Of a stretch of 64,000 bases of DNA, positions 50,664-60,053 are shown piece by piece; the first letter of the stretch is position 1, and every line of letters begins with the position of its first letter. The position numbers were made by a program, and so were the translations under genes. The DNA is from an uncultured Alphaproteobacteria bacterium (GTDB lineage Bacteria > Pseudomonadota > Alphaproteobacteria > RF32 > CAG-239), in contig CAJTMA010000001.1 in assembly GCA_910577205.1 (NCBI GenBank), positions 208,468 to 272,467 of the forward strand, read 5' to 3'. The notes under the pieces are model-generated. The model had not been told where the DNA came from. It made no database searches and worked only from the letters and a program-made list of their open reading frames with translations.

Positions 50664-51337
50664 TGTTTTTTAGTCGATACCAGAAGCCAGTTGGGGTTAA
50701 CGGAAGTTAAGCAGCGCTCAAATGTCCAGATGTCGGTAATGTTTTGGATAAAGTTTTCATCGCCCTGAATAACTTCATTGTCTTTGTTGCGAAGCAGGTT
50801 AACCTGTTCAGATACGAATTTGACAGTTATCTTGGCGTTGTTTTCTTCATCAACATCGGCGTTGACGATTTCGGCTTGTTCAAAGCCGATTAAATCGGTT
50901 TCGGCAGTAATTCCTTGGGCGCGGCGGTCTTCAATAATTTCCTGAAATTTCTTAATTAATTGAGGTGATACCAGATTTTCCAGCGTTTCAGTGTCGCCTT
51001 GGCTGAAAGCGCAGATAATAATCTCAAATGCCCGTTTAGCACCGGTTAAAAAACGTTCTTTGCTAAAATCGGGGATGTTTGTTAAAATTTTATCGGTATC
51101 GCTGAGTTCTTCGGTTTCTTCTTCAGCTGTGCCCGAGAATCCCTCGGCGGCAGTGCGGGCGGTTAACTGCTGTTTTTCTGCTTCCTTGGCAATCATGTCA
51201 AAAATTCTGGCAGCATTTTCGTCAGAAATCCGGATGCGGGTGACTTCTTCGTCCGGTCTGGTGCCGAGCAAGCTCCGCAGTTTTTGAAAAATGAGAACAA
51301 CAGCAACCAGAAGAATGATAATATCTAAGGAACCCAT
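50660..51337 (-). CDS. timA: Tim44-like domain protein
   Basis: A 225-residue protein with one N-terminal membrane anchor (about residues 4-18) and a Tim44-like domain (about 85-222, RFLTGAKRAFEIIICAFSQGDTETLENLVSPQL...ITDIWTFERCL). In Alphaproteobacteria this homologue of the mitochondrial import subunit sits in the inner membrane beside mltA and opposite secB, exactly as here. Its bacterial role is poorly known. It is first in a minus-strand chain of four overlapping genes. The timA name follows usage in Caulobacter-type genomes. Confidence 0.85.
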   Translation of the reverse strand: MGSLDIIILLVAVVLIFQKLRSLLGTRPDEEVTRIRISDENAARIFDMIAKEAEKQQLTARTAAEGFSGTAEEETEELSDTDKILTNIPDFSKERFLTGAKRAFEIIICAFSQGDTETLENLVSPQLIKKFQEIIEDRRAQGITAETDLIGFEQAEIVNADVDEENNAKITVKFVSEQVNLLRNKDNEVIQGDENFIQNITDIWTFERCLTSVNPNWLLVSTKKQ

Positions 51338-51412
51338 TTTGTTTCATACCTTTCATTTTACATTTCGATAACATATATAGCTTTTTATCCGGCATTTATC
51401 AACCATAAATGT

Positions 51413-51441
51413 TTGACCTACGGATTTATTTGTTGTAGCTT
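51413..51441 (+). promoter_or_regulatory. Candidate promoter of secB
   Basis: TTGACC (51413-51418), then a 17-base spacer and TAGCTT (51436-51441), in the divergent gap between the Tim44-like gene and secB. The -10 is weak. Confidence 0.35.
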
Positions 51442-51475
51442 ATGCAAAAATCACACTTTAAAAGGATATGCCGTT

Positions 51476-51934
51476 ATGACTGAAAATAACAAGACTGAAG
51501 CCGGAAACGAAAATAATCCTCAGCCGGCAATTATGATTAATACGCAGTATATTAAAGATTTGTCTTTGGAAATTCCTTTTGCTCCGGAAATCTTTCGCGA
51601 ACTGACCGAAGCCCCTCATGTTGATATTCATGTCGATGTGGATGCGCAGCATATGCATGACAATTATTTTAATGTCAGCCTGAGTGTTAAAATGGACGGG
51701 AGCATTAAGGGCAAAAAATTGTTTATTTTGGAGCTGCTGTATGCGGCTGTGGTTTCGCTTAATGTGCCGCAGGAGCACGTTGAGCCGGTGTTGTTGGTGG
51801 AAATTCCGCGTCTGTTGTTTCCGTTTGCGCGCAATGTGGTTACCAATTGTTTGGTAGAAGGCGGATTGCCGCCCTTTATGATTAATCCGATTGATTTTGC
51901 GGGAATGTATCACCAGCGGCAGCAAAATCAGTAA
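51476..51934 (+). CDS. secB: Protein-export chaperone SecB
   Basis: Tetrameric cytosolic chaperone that keeps preproteins unfolded for SecA. The 152-residue product starts at the ATG at 51476 (MTENNKTEAG) with AAGGAT upstream. It has INTQYIKDLSLEIPFAPEIF, VDVDAQHMHDNYFNVSLSV, LLVEIPRLLFPFARNVV and GGLPPFMINPIDFAGMY, all standard. It lies divergent from the Tim44-like gene, the usual alphaproteobacterial order. Confidence 0.96.
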   Translation: MTENNKTEAGNENNPQPAIMINTQYIKDLSLEIPFAPEIFRELTEAPHVDIHVDVDAQHMHDNYFNVSLSVKMDGSIKGKKLFILELLYAAVVSLNVPQEHVEPVLLVEIPRLLFPFARNVVTNCLVEGGLPPFMINPIDFAGMYHQRQQNQ

Positions 51935-51999
51935 AAAAATGCTGGATTTTAAAAAACTTATGTGTTATATGTATTGACATTCTAGGGTTAATTATTGGA

Positions 52000-52025
52000 A
52001 GTGGGGTCGAAAGCCCCGCTTTTTT
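52000..52025 (+). terminator. Intrinsic terminator between secB and rimP
   Basis: 7-bp stem AGTGGGG / CCCCGCT (one G-T pair) with a 7-nt loop, followed by TTTTTT. It could also act as a leader attenuator of the rimP operon. Confidence 0.65.
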
Positions 52026-52039
52026 GTTAGGAAAAATAT

Positions 52040-52558
52040 ATGCAGAATAAACATCATTTACAGGATATGCTGGAGCCGATTATAAGCGAACTGGGGTATG
52101 AAACCGTGCGTATCATAACTATCGGTCAGGCGAATCCGACGTTGCAGATTATGATTGACCGGCTTGACGGCAAAGATATCGTGGTGGAAGATTGCGCCAA
52201 GGTCAGCCGCAAGGTTTCAGAAGTGTTAGATGAAAAAGACCCGATTAAAGACCAGTATAATCTGGAAGTCAGTTCTCCGGGGCTGGACCGCCCGCTGACA
52301 AAGCCGGAACATTTTGCCCGTTTTGCCGGATATGAAGCAAAAGTGGAAACCGACGAACTGATTGAGAATCGCAAACGTTTTAAAGGCAAGATTATCAGTA
52401 TTGACGGTGAAAATACAATCCGTTTTGAGATGGACGGTACGGAGTATGCTATTCCCTTTGACGCGGTAAGCAAAGCCAAAATTGTAATAACCGATGAATT
52501 GCTGCAGAAGTATGTTGATGAACATCCCGAATGCGGCGAACATATCATTGAAGAATAA
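52040..52558 (+). CDS. rimP: Ribosome maturation factor RimP
   Basis: Assists 30S subunit maturation. The 172-residue protein has IISELGYETVRIITIGQANPTLQIMIDR, the KDIVVEDCAKVSRKVSEVLDEKDPI block and YNLEVSSPGLDRPLTKPEHFARF, all diagnostic. It is the first gene of the conserved rimP-nusA-ylxR-infB-rbfA operon and is followed by nusA after 41 bases. Confidence 0.95.
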   Translation: MQNKHHLQDMLEPIISELGYETVRIITIGQANPTLQIMIDRLDGKDIVVEDCAKVSRKVSEVLDEKDPIKDQYNLEVSSPGLDRPLTKPEHFARFAGYEAKVETDELIENRKRFKGKIISIDGENTIRFEMDGTEYAIPFDAVSKAKIVITDELLQKYVDEHPECGEHIIEE

Positions 52559-52599
52559 TAACTGACTTTTTTAAATTAATAAGGACTAACGAGGATAAA

Positions 52600-54129
52600 A
52601 TGCAGAAAATCGAAAATATGCCCAGACCTGAAATTATCTTGGTTGCCGACACGGTAGCCCGCGAAAAAAACATTGAAAAAGAAGATGTTTTTGAAGCCAT
52701 GGAAATTGCCATTCAAAAGGCAGCCCGTTCCAAATATGGTTTTGAACATGATATCCGGGCCGTTATTGACCGCAAAAGCGGCGCTATCAGTCTGGCTCGT
52801 TATCGTGAAGTTGTTGAAGAAATTGTTCCGGTTGAAGGCGAGGAAGAAGATACGCAGAATGCAACCAAGATTTTGCTGGAAGATGCTCAGGCTTATGATC
52901 CGGATGCCAAAATCGGCGATTTTATCATTGACGAATTGCCGCCGATTGATTTTGGCCGTATTGCTGCCCAAACCGCTAAGCAGGTTATTGTTCAAAAGGT
53001 CCGCGATGCCGAACGTAATAAACAATTTGAAGAATATAAAGAAAAAGTCGGCACGATTATCAACGGCACAATCAAAAGAATCGAATTTGGCAATGTTATT
53101 TTGGATATTGGCAAGGCTGAAGCTGTTTTGCGCCGCGATGAAATTATTCCGCGGGAAAAATTCAAAAACGGCGACCGTGTTCGCGCTTATGTTTTAGATG
53201 TTCGCCGCGAAAACAAAGGGCCGCAGATTTTCTTGTCCCGTACCTGCCCTGAATTTATGGCTAAGCTGTTTACGCAGGAAGTTCCTGAAATTTATGACGG
53301 CGTGGTTAAAATTATGAATGTTGCCCGTGATCCGGGTTCTAAAGCCAAGATTGCCGTTAAAGCCAATGATATGACAATTGATGCCGTCGGCGCTTGTGTC
53401 GGTTTGCGCGGTATTCGCGTTCAGGCTGTTGTGACCGAATTGCAGGGTGAAAAAATCGATATCGTCCCTTACTCTGAAGATAAAGCGCAGTATATTGTCA
53501 GCGCTTTAGCTCCGGCAGAAGTCACCAAAGTGGTTTTGGATGAAGAAAATAACCGTATTGAAGCCGTTGTGCCGCAAGAACAGTTTTCTATCGCTATCGG
53601 CCGCCGCGGACAGAATGTTAAGCTGGCTTCCCAGTTGCTGGGTTGCGATATTGATGTTTTGACGGAAGAGCAGGAACAGGAACGCCGCACCAATGAAAAT
53701 AAAGTCCGCTCACAGCGCTTTATTGAAGCTTTGGATGTGGATGAAATGATTGCCCACCTCTTAATTGCCGAAGGTTTCTCTACCGTTGATGAAGTTGCGT
53801 TGGTTTCCTTGAGCGAATTGGCTGAAATCGAAGGGTTTGACGAAGATGTTGCCGCTGAATTGCAATCTCGCGCCAAAGCTTATATCGAAAAACGCAATGC
53901 CGAATTTGCCAAGAAGAGCGAAACCTTAGGTATTGATGAAAAACTGAAGGGCATTGAAGGCCTGGATCAGGATATGATTTTAACCTTAGCCGACAAAGGC
54001 GTAAAAACCATAGATGATTTGGCAGATTTAGCCGCCGATGAACTTATGGAAATGCTCGGGGAGAATGTTCTTTCCGAAGTGGAAGCTAATCGGGTTATTA
54101 TGGCGGCTCGTGCCCACTGGTTCGAATAA
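52600..54129 (+). CDS. nusA: Transcription termination/antitermination factor NusA
   Basis: Binds RNA polymerase and nascent RNA to modulate pausing and termination. The 509-residue protein has an N-terminal polymerase-binding domain, an S1 domain (about 140-205, INGTIKRIEFGNVILDIGKAEAVLRRDEIIP), two KH domains (GACVGLRGIRVQ, IAIGRRGQNVKLASQLLG) and two C-terminal acidic helical repeats (about 370-505). The arrangement matches proteobacterial NusA. A palindromic element follows before ylxR. Confidence 0.96.
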   Translation: MQKIENMPRPEIILVADTVAREKNIEKEDVFEAMEIAIQKAARSKYGFEHDIRAVIDRKSGAISLARYREVVEEIVPVEGEEEDTQNATKILLEDAQAYDPDAKIGDFIIDELPPIDFGRIAAQTAKQVIVQKVRDAERNKQFEEYKEKVGTIINGTIKRIEFGNVILDIGKAEAVLRRDEIIPREKFKNGDRVRAYVLDVRRENKGPQIFLSRTCPEFMAKLFTQEVPEIYDGVVKIMNVARDPGSKAKIAVKANDMTIDAVGACVGLRGIRVQAVVTELQGEKIDIVPYSEDKAQYIVSALAPAEVTKVVLDEENNRIEAVVPQEQFSIAIGRRGQNVKLASQLLGCDIDVLTEEQEQERRTNENKVRSQRFIEALDVDEMIAHLLIAEGFSTVDEVALVSLSELAEIEGFDEDVAAELQSRAKAYIEKRNAEFAKKSETLGIDEKLKGIEGLDQDMILTLADKGVKTIDDLADLAADELMEMLGENVLSEVEANRVIMAARAHWFE

Positions 54130-54136
54130 ACTTGTC

Positions 54137-54240
54137 TGGCTTTGTAAAAGGGGCATCATACTTGTTATTTTATCGCTCATGTACTAGTTGGTACACATCG
54201 CTCAAAAATAACATCGTAGCATACCCCTTTATCAAAGCCA
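54137..54240. repeat. Palindromic intergenic element (family P) after nusA
   Basis: A 104-bp hairpin: TGGCTTTG-TAAAAGGGG-cat...TTATTTT, core GCTCATGTAC-tagttg-GTACACATCGCTC, then AAAATAACAT...CCCCTTT-atCAAAGCCA. It starts 8 bases after the nusA stop, inside the operon. Confidence 0.8.
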
Positions 54241-54352
54241 CAGGAAATGGGAGCAGTTTAGTTCGATTTCGGAAAACTTTTGGGGTTGCCCTGAAATCTT
54301 ACCATCCGGCTCATATAATCCATTTTATTCCATCTAATTAATAGGTTTGTTT

Positions 54353-54925
54353 ATGGTTAAAGAAGATAAGGAACGGAAAGACATAGTCAGCGGGCAGGTG
54401 ATGGACAGCAAAGATTTGCTGCGTTTTACCGTGACGCCGGATAATCAGGTTATTCCTGATTTTAAGAAGCGTTTGCCGGGTAAGGGGATTTATGTGGCTT
54501 GTTCTTTATCGGCTTTGAAAGTTGCAATTGCCAAAAATTTGTTTGCCAAGGCAGCTAAGAGGAATGTTCGTGTAAATGATGGTTTAATTCCGATGGTTGA
54601 GGCTATTTTGAAGAAAAAAGGCTTGGAGGCAATTTGTTTGGCAAAAAAAGCCGGGACTTTATTGACCGGTTTTGAAAAAGTTTCGGAGGCGGTTAAAAAA
54701 GGAAAAGCCGCTTTCATCTTAGAAGCCGGGGATGCCGGTGCTGATGGTCATGAAAAAATGCTGTCGCTGGCGAAAGGGCTGGACGTTTTTGTGTTGTATG
54801 ATGTTGAGGAGTTGGATAAGGCATTAGATAAGGTAAATACAGTGCATATGGCTTTTTTAAAGTCTGATATGGCAAAGATGGTTTATAACGAATTTAAAAG
54901 GCTGAATTCCTTCTTGAATTCATAA
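54353..54925 (+). CDS. ylxR: YlxR/DUF448 and L7Ae-like RNA-binding protein
   Basis: A 190-residue protein with an N-terminal YlxR domain (DSKDLLRFTVTPDNQVIPDFKKRLPGKGIYV) and a C-terminal L7Ae-like domain (LGEAICLAKKAGTLLTG-type stretch near residue 95-150, GKAAFILEAGDAGADGHEKM). It lies between nusA and infB as usual. The normal R-x-C start of YlxR is replaced here by ERKDIV. The frame opens slightly upstream at a TTG, but the ATG at 54353 follows AATAGG at the right distance. The fusion is common in Alphaproteobacteria. Confidence 0.88.
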   Translation: MVKEDKERKDIVSGQVMDSKDLLRFTVTPDNQVIPDFKKRLPGKGIYVACSLSALKVAIAKNLFAKAAKRNVRVNDGLIPMVEAILKKKGLEAICLAKKAGTLLTGFEKVSEAVKKGKAAFILEAGDAGADGHEKMLSLAKGLDVFVLYDVEELDKALDKVNTVHMAFLKSDMAKMVYNEFKRLNSFLNS

Positions 54926-54955
54926 CATGATTAAGAGTTACGGAGAATTGAATAT

Positions 54956-57412
54956 ATGACAGAAGATAATGCAAAAAGCAAACTCACATTATCGGGAAAA
55001 TCAACATTGACCCTGAAAAATCTAGGGGACAGAGTTGCATCTCGCGAAGGCAAGAAAATGGTGCAGGTTGAGGTGCGCAAAAAGAGAGTCATTAATCCTG
55101 GAGCTGTTGATAACAGCGTTAAGCTGGATGAAACAACCGCGATGAAGCTTAAGCTGATTGCCGAAGCTAAAGAACACGAAGCCCGTCGCCGTCAGGAAGA
55201 AGAAGAAAAAGAACGCCGCCGTCAGGAAGAGCGTGAGCAGGAAGAAAAAGAACGCTTGGCTCGTCTGGCTGAAGAAAATGCCAAAAAGGCAGAGATTATC
55301 CAAGATATTAAAGCTGCGGCTAAGAATAATGTTCCGGCCAGCGATGTGGAAGAAAAGTCGTTTAAGTCCAAAGAGAAAAAATCTAAAGATTATGACGATG
55401 ATGAAGATGCTTCCGCTGCTAAAAAGTTTCATAAAGCGCCTGAACAGGAAAAAAGCCGTGAAGATGCTTTTGAACAGGATCGCAAAAAAGTTACAAAGCG
55501 CAGCTTTGAACCGCAGCGCCGCGGTGGCAAAGTCAGCCTTCATAATATTATGGGGGGCGATGATGACGATGATGATTATGGTTTCGGTGGGCCTCGCCGC
55601 CGTTTCAAAAAGAAGCAACCCAAGCCTGTTCAGCAAGTTCAACCTCAGGAGAAGGTAATTAAAGAGGTAATTATTCCTGAAATTATCACCGTTCAGGAGT
55701 TGGCTAACCGTATGGCTGAAAAAAGTGCTGAGGTTATCAAAAAACTGATGGCTTTAGGGGTTATGGCTACGATTAACCAACCGATTGATGCTGATACGGC
55801 GCAGATTGTGGTTGAAGAATTGGGACATAAATTTAAACGCGTCGCTGATAGTGATGTGGAAGATGCCATTAAAGGTGCAGAAGATACACCTGAACAGATG
55901 TTGCCCAGAGCTCCGGTGGTGACGGTTATGGGACACGTTGACCACGGTAAGACCTCGTTGCTGGATGCTTTGCGCGAAACCAATGTTGTGGCGCGTGAGG
56001 CCGGCGGTATTACCCAGCACATCGGTGCTTATCAGATTTTCACGCCGAATGGCGATAAAATTACTTTCATTGATACCCCGGGACACGAGGCATTTTCCGA
56101 AATGCGTGCCCGTGGTGCTAAAGTAACCGATATCGTTGTTTTGGTGGTGGCTGCCAATGACGGTATTATGCCGCAGACAGTGGAAGCTATCCGCCATGCG
56201 CAAGCTGCGGAAGTGCCGATTGTGGTCGCTATTAATAAGATTGACTTGCCGGGTGCTGATCCGATGAAGGTCAAAACGGCGTTGTTGCAGCATGGTATTG
56301 CTGTGGAAGAAATGGGCGGCGATTCACTGTGCGCCGAAGTTTCCGCCAAGAAACGCATTAATATTGATAAGCTGCTGGAAGCTATTTTGCTTCAGGCTGA
56401 AATTTTGGATTTGAAAGCTAATCCGAATCGTATTGCCGACGGAACGGTTATTGAAGCCAAAATGGAAAAAGGTCGCGGTTCCGTTGCAACAGTTTTGGTT
56501 CAACGCGGTACGCTTAAAGTCGGCGATATCTGCATTGCCGGTAAAGAGTGGGGACACGTTCGCGCCATGTTTAACGAAATGGGGCATAAGGTTCATGAAG
56601 CCGGTCCGGCTACTCCGGTTGAGGTTCTCGGTTTGCAGGGAACTCCGGCTGCCGGTGATGATTTTACCGTCGTGGCTGATGAAAACCAGGCGCGTGAAGT
56701 GACCAACTATCGTATTCGTAAAGAACGCGATGCTAAATTGGTGAAGAGTGCCAAATCGGCAATGGAACAAATGCTGGATAAGATTAAATCAGGCGAAATT
56801 AAACATTTGCCGGTTATTATCAAAGCCGATGTTCAGGGATCTATTGAAGCGATTGAGGGCACGTTGAACAAATTGTCAACCGATGAAGTCAGTGTTCAAA
56901 TTTTGCACTCTGCCGTTGGCCCGATTTCCGAATCTGATATTACTTTGGCAAAAGCGTCTAATGCGTTTATTATCGGCTTTAATGTCCGTGCTATTCCGCA
57001 GGCGCGTGATATGGCTCGCCGTGATGGTGTTGATATTCGTTATTATTCGATTATCTATGATGTTGCCGATGATGTTAAGAAAGGTCTGGAGGGTATGCTT
57101 TCTCCGGAACTGAAAGAAAAGATTTTGGGCTATGCCGAAATCCGCAATGTCTTTAACATTACCGGTGTGGGCAAAGTTGCCGGCTGTATGATTACCGAAG
57201 GTATGGTTAAGCGCGGTGCTAAAGTCCGTCTGTTGCGTGACAACGTGGTTATTCATGATGGCAGCCTTGGCCAGCTGAAACGCTTCAAAGAAGACGTTAA
57301 AGAAGTCAAAGAAGGTTATGAGTGCGGTATGAGCTTTGAAAACTACAATGACATTCAGGTTGGCGATTTTATTGAGTGTTATGAGATAGAGGCTATTGCC
57401 GCCAAATTATAA
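54956..57412 (+). CDS. infB: Translation initiation factor IF-2
   Basis: GTPase that places initiator tRNA on the 30S subunit. The 818-residue protein has a charged N-terminal region with long Glu/Arg helices (about 60-130), an IF2_N domain (ELANRMAEKSAEVIKKLMALG), the G domain with VTVMGHVDHGKTSLLDALRE (about 320-340), DTPGHEAF and NKIDLPGADP. It ends in beta-barrel and C2 domains (FNITGVGKVAGCMITEGMV). Standard position after ylxR; a palindromic element separates it from rbfA. Confidence 0.97.
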   Translation: MTEDNAKSKLTLSGKSTLTLKNLGDRVASREGKKMVQVEVRKKRVINPGAVDNSVKLDETTAMKLKLIAEAKEHEARRRQEEEEKERRRQEEREQEEKERLARLAEENAKKAEIIQDIKAAAKNNVPASDVEEKSFKSKEKKSKDYDDDEDASAAKKFHKAPEQEKSREDAFEQDRKKVTKRSFEPQRRGGKVSLHNIMGGDDDDDDYGFGGPRRRFKKKQPKPVQQVQPQEKVIKEVIIPEIITVQELANRMAEKSAEVIKKLMALGVMATINQPIDADTAQIVVEELGHKFKRVADSDVEDAIKGAEDTPEQMLPRAPVVTVMGHVDHGKTSLLDALRETNVVAREAGGITQHIGAYQIFTPNGDKITFIDTPGHEAFSEMRARGAKVTDIVVLVVAANDGIMPQTVEAIRHAQAAEVPIVVAINKIDLPGADPMKVKTALLQHGIAVEEMGGDSLCAEVSAKKRINIDKLLEAILLQAEILDLKANPNRIADGTVIEAKMEKGRGSVATVLVQRGTLKVGDICIAGKEWGHVRAMFNEMGHKVHEAGPATPVEVLGLQGTPAAGDDFTVVADENQAREVTNYRIRKERDAKLVKSAKSAMEQMLDKIKSGEIKHLPVIIKADVQGSIEAIEGTLNKLSTDEVSVQILHSAVGPISESDITLAKASNAFIIGFNVRAIPQARDMARRDGVDIRYYSIIYDVADDVKKGLEGMLSPELKEKILGYAEIRNVFNITGVGKVAGCMITEGMVKRGAKVRLLRDNVVIHDGSLGQLKRFKEDVKEVKEGYECGMSFENYNDIQVGDFIECYEIEAIAAKL

Positions 57413-57433
57413 AAAACTTGTATAATGGGGAAC

Positions 57434-57585
57434 TAGAGCAATTTAGTTCGGTCTCGGAAAATAGTCCTCCCGTTGGTCGTTCGTCCCGTAGGGTTTGAAC
57501 TTCGCCTTTGGCTCGTTCGCACCAACTATCGACTCCACGTACTTCTATGTACGCTAAAATTTTCCTCGCCTTCTAAATCACTCTA
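57434..57585. repeat. Palindromic intergenic element (family P) after infB
   Basis: 152 bp with outer arms TAGAGCAATTTAG / CTAAATCACTCTA, then GGAAAAT / ATTTTCC, an inner GTTGGT / ACCAAC pair and core CACGTACTTCTATGTACGCT. It lies between infB and rbfA, inside the operon. Confidence 0.75.
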
Positions 57586-57631
57586 TTTCCCTCATTCTCC
57601 AAGTTTTTGGTTTAGAATAAGGAATAAAAAA

Positions 57632-58030
57632 ATGGCCATTAAAGAACAGTCGCAAAGACAATTGCGTGTTGGGCAAGAGATTAAGAAGATTATTGCCGGA
57701 GAGATTCAGCATGATAATGTGCGGAATCTGGAGGGAATCGAAACAATGGTGACAATTACCGAGGTTCAAGTATCTCCGGATTTGAAATATTGCAATGTTT
57801 ATTTCATTTCTTCCGACAATGATAAAAACAAGGAAGTTATGGGCGGTTTACAGTTGGCCGCCGGGCATTTTCGCAAGGTTATCGGGCGCAAGACGTCTTT
57901 GCGTTATGTGCCGGAAATTAATTTCCGTTTGGATGATACTTTTGCGGAAGTTGATAAAATTGAACGCTTGTTGCATGATCCCAAAGTGCAGGAAGATTTG
58001 CAAAAGCCGGATGAACCGGAAGAAGAATAA
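57632..58030 (+). CDS. rbfA: Ribosome-binding factor A
   Basis: Cold-shock 30S maturation factor. The 132-residue product starts at the ATG at 57632 (MAIKEQSQRQLRVGQEIKKI) behind AAGGAA; the frame is open upstream only through the palindromic element. Diagnostic stretches are ITEVQVSPDLKYCNVYFISS, GHFRKVIGRKTSLRYVPEINF and the tail LDDTFAEVDKIERLL. It ends at a terminator, and truB does not follow directly as it usually does. Confidence 0.94.
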   Translation: MAIKEQSQRQLRVGQEIKKIIAGEIQHDNVRNLEGIETMVTITEVQVSPDLKYCNVYFISSDNDKNKEVMGGLQLAAGHFRKVIGRKTSLRYVPEINFRLDDTFAEVDKIERLLHDPKVQEDLQKPDEPEEE

Positions 58031-58032
58031 AA

Positions 58033-58054
58033 AAAGCCTCCTTGTGGAGGCTTT
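58033..58054. terminator. Bidirectional intrinsic terminator
   Basis: 9-bp stem AAAGCCTCC / GGAGGCTTT with a 4-nt loop, between convergent rbfA and the amidotransferase gene. The long T-run is on the minus strand. Confidence 0.85.
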
Positions 58055-58057
58055 GCT

Positions 58058-58954
58058 TTAGCGGGAAAAAAACTTTTTCTTTTCGCTTATCTGTCTGGTT
58101 GGGCGGGCTTGTTTATATTCCAAGGCTTTATCGGCCAGCCAATTATATATCTTTTGCATTTTTTCATCGCCTTGGGCTGCAAAATCTTCAGGATGCCACT
58201 GAATGCACAAAATGTTCTTTTCTTCATTGCCCCAAGCTTCGGGAGTTGCGTCGGGTGTGGCGGCGTAAATTTTTAAATCTGATATTTCATCATTAGGCAG
58301 CATGGCTTCTTTATGGCGGGAATTGGTTTCGATATATCCGGCAGCAAGAATGTTTGCCAACGGCGTATTGGGATAAATAAGCACCTGATGGGCTTCCAGT
58401 TCTTTGGTTTTGTGTTCCAAAGAGGTTTGGGTATATTCTTTAAGATTGCGGTACATTTTCATGCCGTGCATTCCGCCCAGCATTTGTGCGCCGGCACAAA
58501 TCCCTAAAATCGGCATTTCTTCCCGTTCGGCTTGCTTTATTGACGTTATGTAGGCATAAGAACGGCTTCCCGGTTTGTCTTCGGTGGTTTTGAACGGGTC
58601 GGTATAAAATTCGTTTGGCGAGTTAAAAGAGCCGCCGGGCAAAATTAAGCCGTCAACGCCGTTAAGTTGAGCCAAGTTATCATCATAAGTCAGAAAACGG
58701 ATGTTTACGCCAGATTGTGCAATAGCTTTGGCATAGGGCATATCTATGGTATAGCAGTTTTTTTCACGTCCGAGGAGAAAAGCAACGGTTGGTTTTTGCG
58801 GTGCAGGGCGTGAGCCGGCAAGTTGTTGGTAATCGGCAGGTTGCAATTCTATCAGCGGTATGATGTTTTGTGCTCGTAATTCGGCGATTTTTTCATCGCT
58901 GATTCCATAGGCGTCATATTCCGGCAGAAATTGCAAATAGACAGTTTGTTTCAT
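58058..58954 (-). CDS. Class-I glutamine amidotransferase-like hydrolase (peptidase C26, PuuD-like)
   Basis: A 298-residue protein related to gamma-glutamyl-gamma-aminobutyrate hydrolase. It has GVDGLILPGGSFNSP, the nucleophile elbow GICAGAQMLGG (Cys153) and the catalytic IQWHPEDF (His253, Glu255). The first 55 residues (YLQFLPEYDAYGISDEKIAEL) are an unusual extension. The substrate is inferred only from family; other gamma-glutamyl compounds are possible. It is inserted on the minus strand between rbfA and truB, flanked by its own terminator. Confidence 0.83.
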   Translation of the reverse strand: MKQTVYLQFLPEYDAYGISDEKIAELRAQNIIPLIELQPADYQQLAGSRPAPQKPTVAFLLGREKNCYTIDMPYAKAIAQSGVNIRFLTYDDNLAQLNGVDGLILPGGSFNSPNEFYTDPFKTTEDKPGSRSYAYITSIKQAEREEMPILGICAGAQMLGGMHGMKMYRNLKEYTQTSLEHKTKELEAHQVLIYPNTPLANILAAGYIETNSRHKEAMLPNDEISDLKIYAATPDATPEAWGNEEKNILCIQWHPEDFAAQGDEKMQKIYNWLADKALEYKQARPTRQISEKKKFFSR

Positions 58955-59072
58955 TTCTCTATCTCCTTGCTGAAGATTATAGGTAAAAAAGCATTTATGT
59001 CAAAAGAATTGCGTTTTTAGAAAAAGAGGGTAAAGTAAAGGAGGTTTTTTTAATTATTAAATTTTTAAGTTT

Positions 59073-60053
59073 ATGGAAATTATGAAGGATTACGAACTGC
59101 GCCGTTGCGGTTCACAGGTTGTTTTTCGCCGTTTTGCAGAGCCGTCAGGCCAGTTTGAAACGGTATTTGTAGCAGATGAAGTTGTTAAGACCGATATTCC
59201 CGGGCTGACAGTTCTTAAACAAGGCTTTAACACTTATGCTTTGCTGCGGGAAAAAGGGCTAAGCTGTTACAAAAAAGAATGTGTTGAATATCGCCTGGAA
59301 AGAGGACGTGTTTTGTACCGGATTGATAAATGGTACTGGTGGCGCGATGACTTTCAAGCTGTCCCTTTGGGAACAGCGCTTGATAAAGAGGGCTTTCTGT
59401 TTCTTGATAAAAAAGCTTCGGGGACTTCTTTGAACTTTTTTTCTGAAAATGAACTTACGCAGCTTGGTGTGAAAACGGTAGATCCGAAACATCAGGGGAT
59501 GAAAGAAGCCGGTTGTCTGATTGCTGATGTCTGCCGCGTTTTGACTGAGGATGGCTGGCGTTATGTCAGCATCGTTACGAAAAGAGAGGAAGATTTTGTC
59601 GACGGCCTTTTTAGAGGGTATCAACAGAAGGGTAAGGTTATCGTGAGTGAAAAGCCTTATGCGCCGATAGCGGATTATTATCATTTTGTGAAAAAGTTTG
59701 TTAGCAATAAGCCGGGTTTTGGCTGGGTTGCGGACTTTGATGAAAAATTTGCGGCAGCTCTTTGGGAGGGTAAGGAACCGTTCTGTGACGTGACTTTATT
59801 GCCTTCATTTAACAATTGCGGCGAAAGTTTCGGTGTTAAGGTTCTTGCCCGGACGCGCCAGATTTTTGAGGGTGAAACTCAAAATCTTTATCTGGTGCTG
59901 GCAAAAGATGTGTATTATAAGCAGGATGCCGATGAGGTTGAAATGGGAATGTTTTACGGAAAGCCCTGTCTTTATGTTCGCCATGCCGGCAAGGTGCATA
60001 AATTTGTTTATCAGCCGAAAATAATCGGAGCTAAATTGCAGTTACTCGAATGA
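59073..60053 (+). CDS. Hypothetical protein
   Basis: A 326-residue protein without signal or membrane segments, rich in aromatic and charged residues (IDKWYWWRDDFQAVPLGTAL). I recognise no family or catalytic motif. Nearby in-frame ATGs at 59073 and 59082 are both possible starts; AAGGAGG lies upstream at about 59038 but is distant. It ends at a strong terminator. It lies with the amidotransferase gene in the space that breaks rbfA from truB, so it may be a lineage-specific insertion. Confidence 0.7.
   Translation: MEIMKDYELRRCGSQVVFRRFAEPSGQFETVFVADEVVKTDIPGLTVLKQGFNTYALLREKGLSCYKKECVEYRLERGRVLYRIDKWYWWRDDFQAVPLGTALDKEGFLFLDKKASGTSLNFFSENELTQLGVKTVDPKHQGMKEAGCLIADVCRVLTEDGWRYVSIVTKREEDFVDGLFRGYQQKGKVIVSEKPYAPIADYYHFVKKFVSNKPGFGWVADFDEKFAAALWEGKEPFCDVTLLPSFNNCGESFGVKVLARTRQIFEGETQNLYLVLAKDVYYKQDADEVEMGMFYGKPCLYVRHAGKVHKFVYQPKIIGAKLQLLE

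Noticed and set aside
52000..52025. Riboswitch upstream of rimP
   Set aside because: Only a simple terminator hairpin is visible, with no aptamer-like region before it.
55022..55642. Antisense frame opposite the charged N-terminus of infB
   Set aside because: Phe/Ile-rich shadow of the Glu/Lys-rich coding strand; no start signal.
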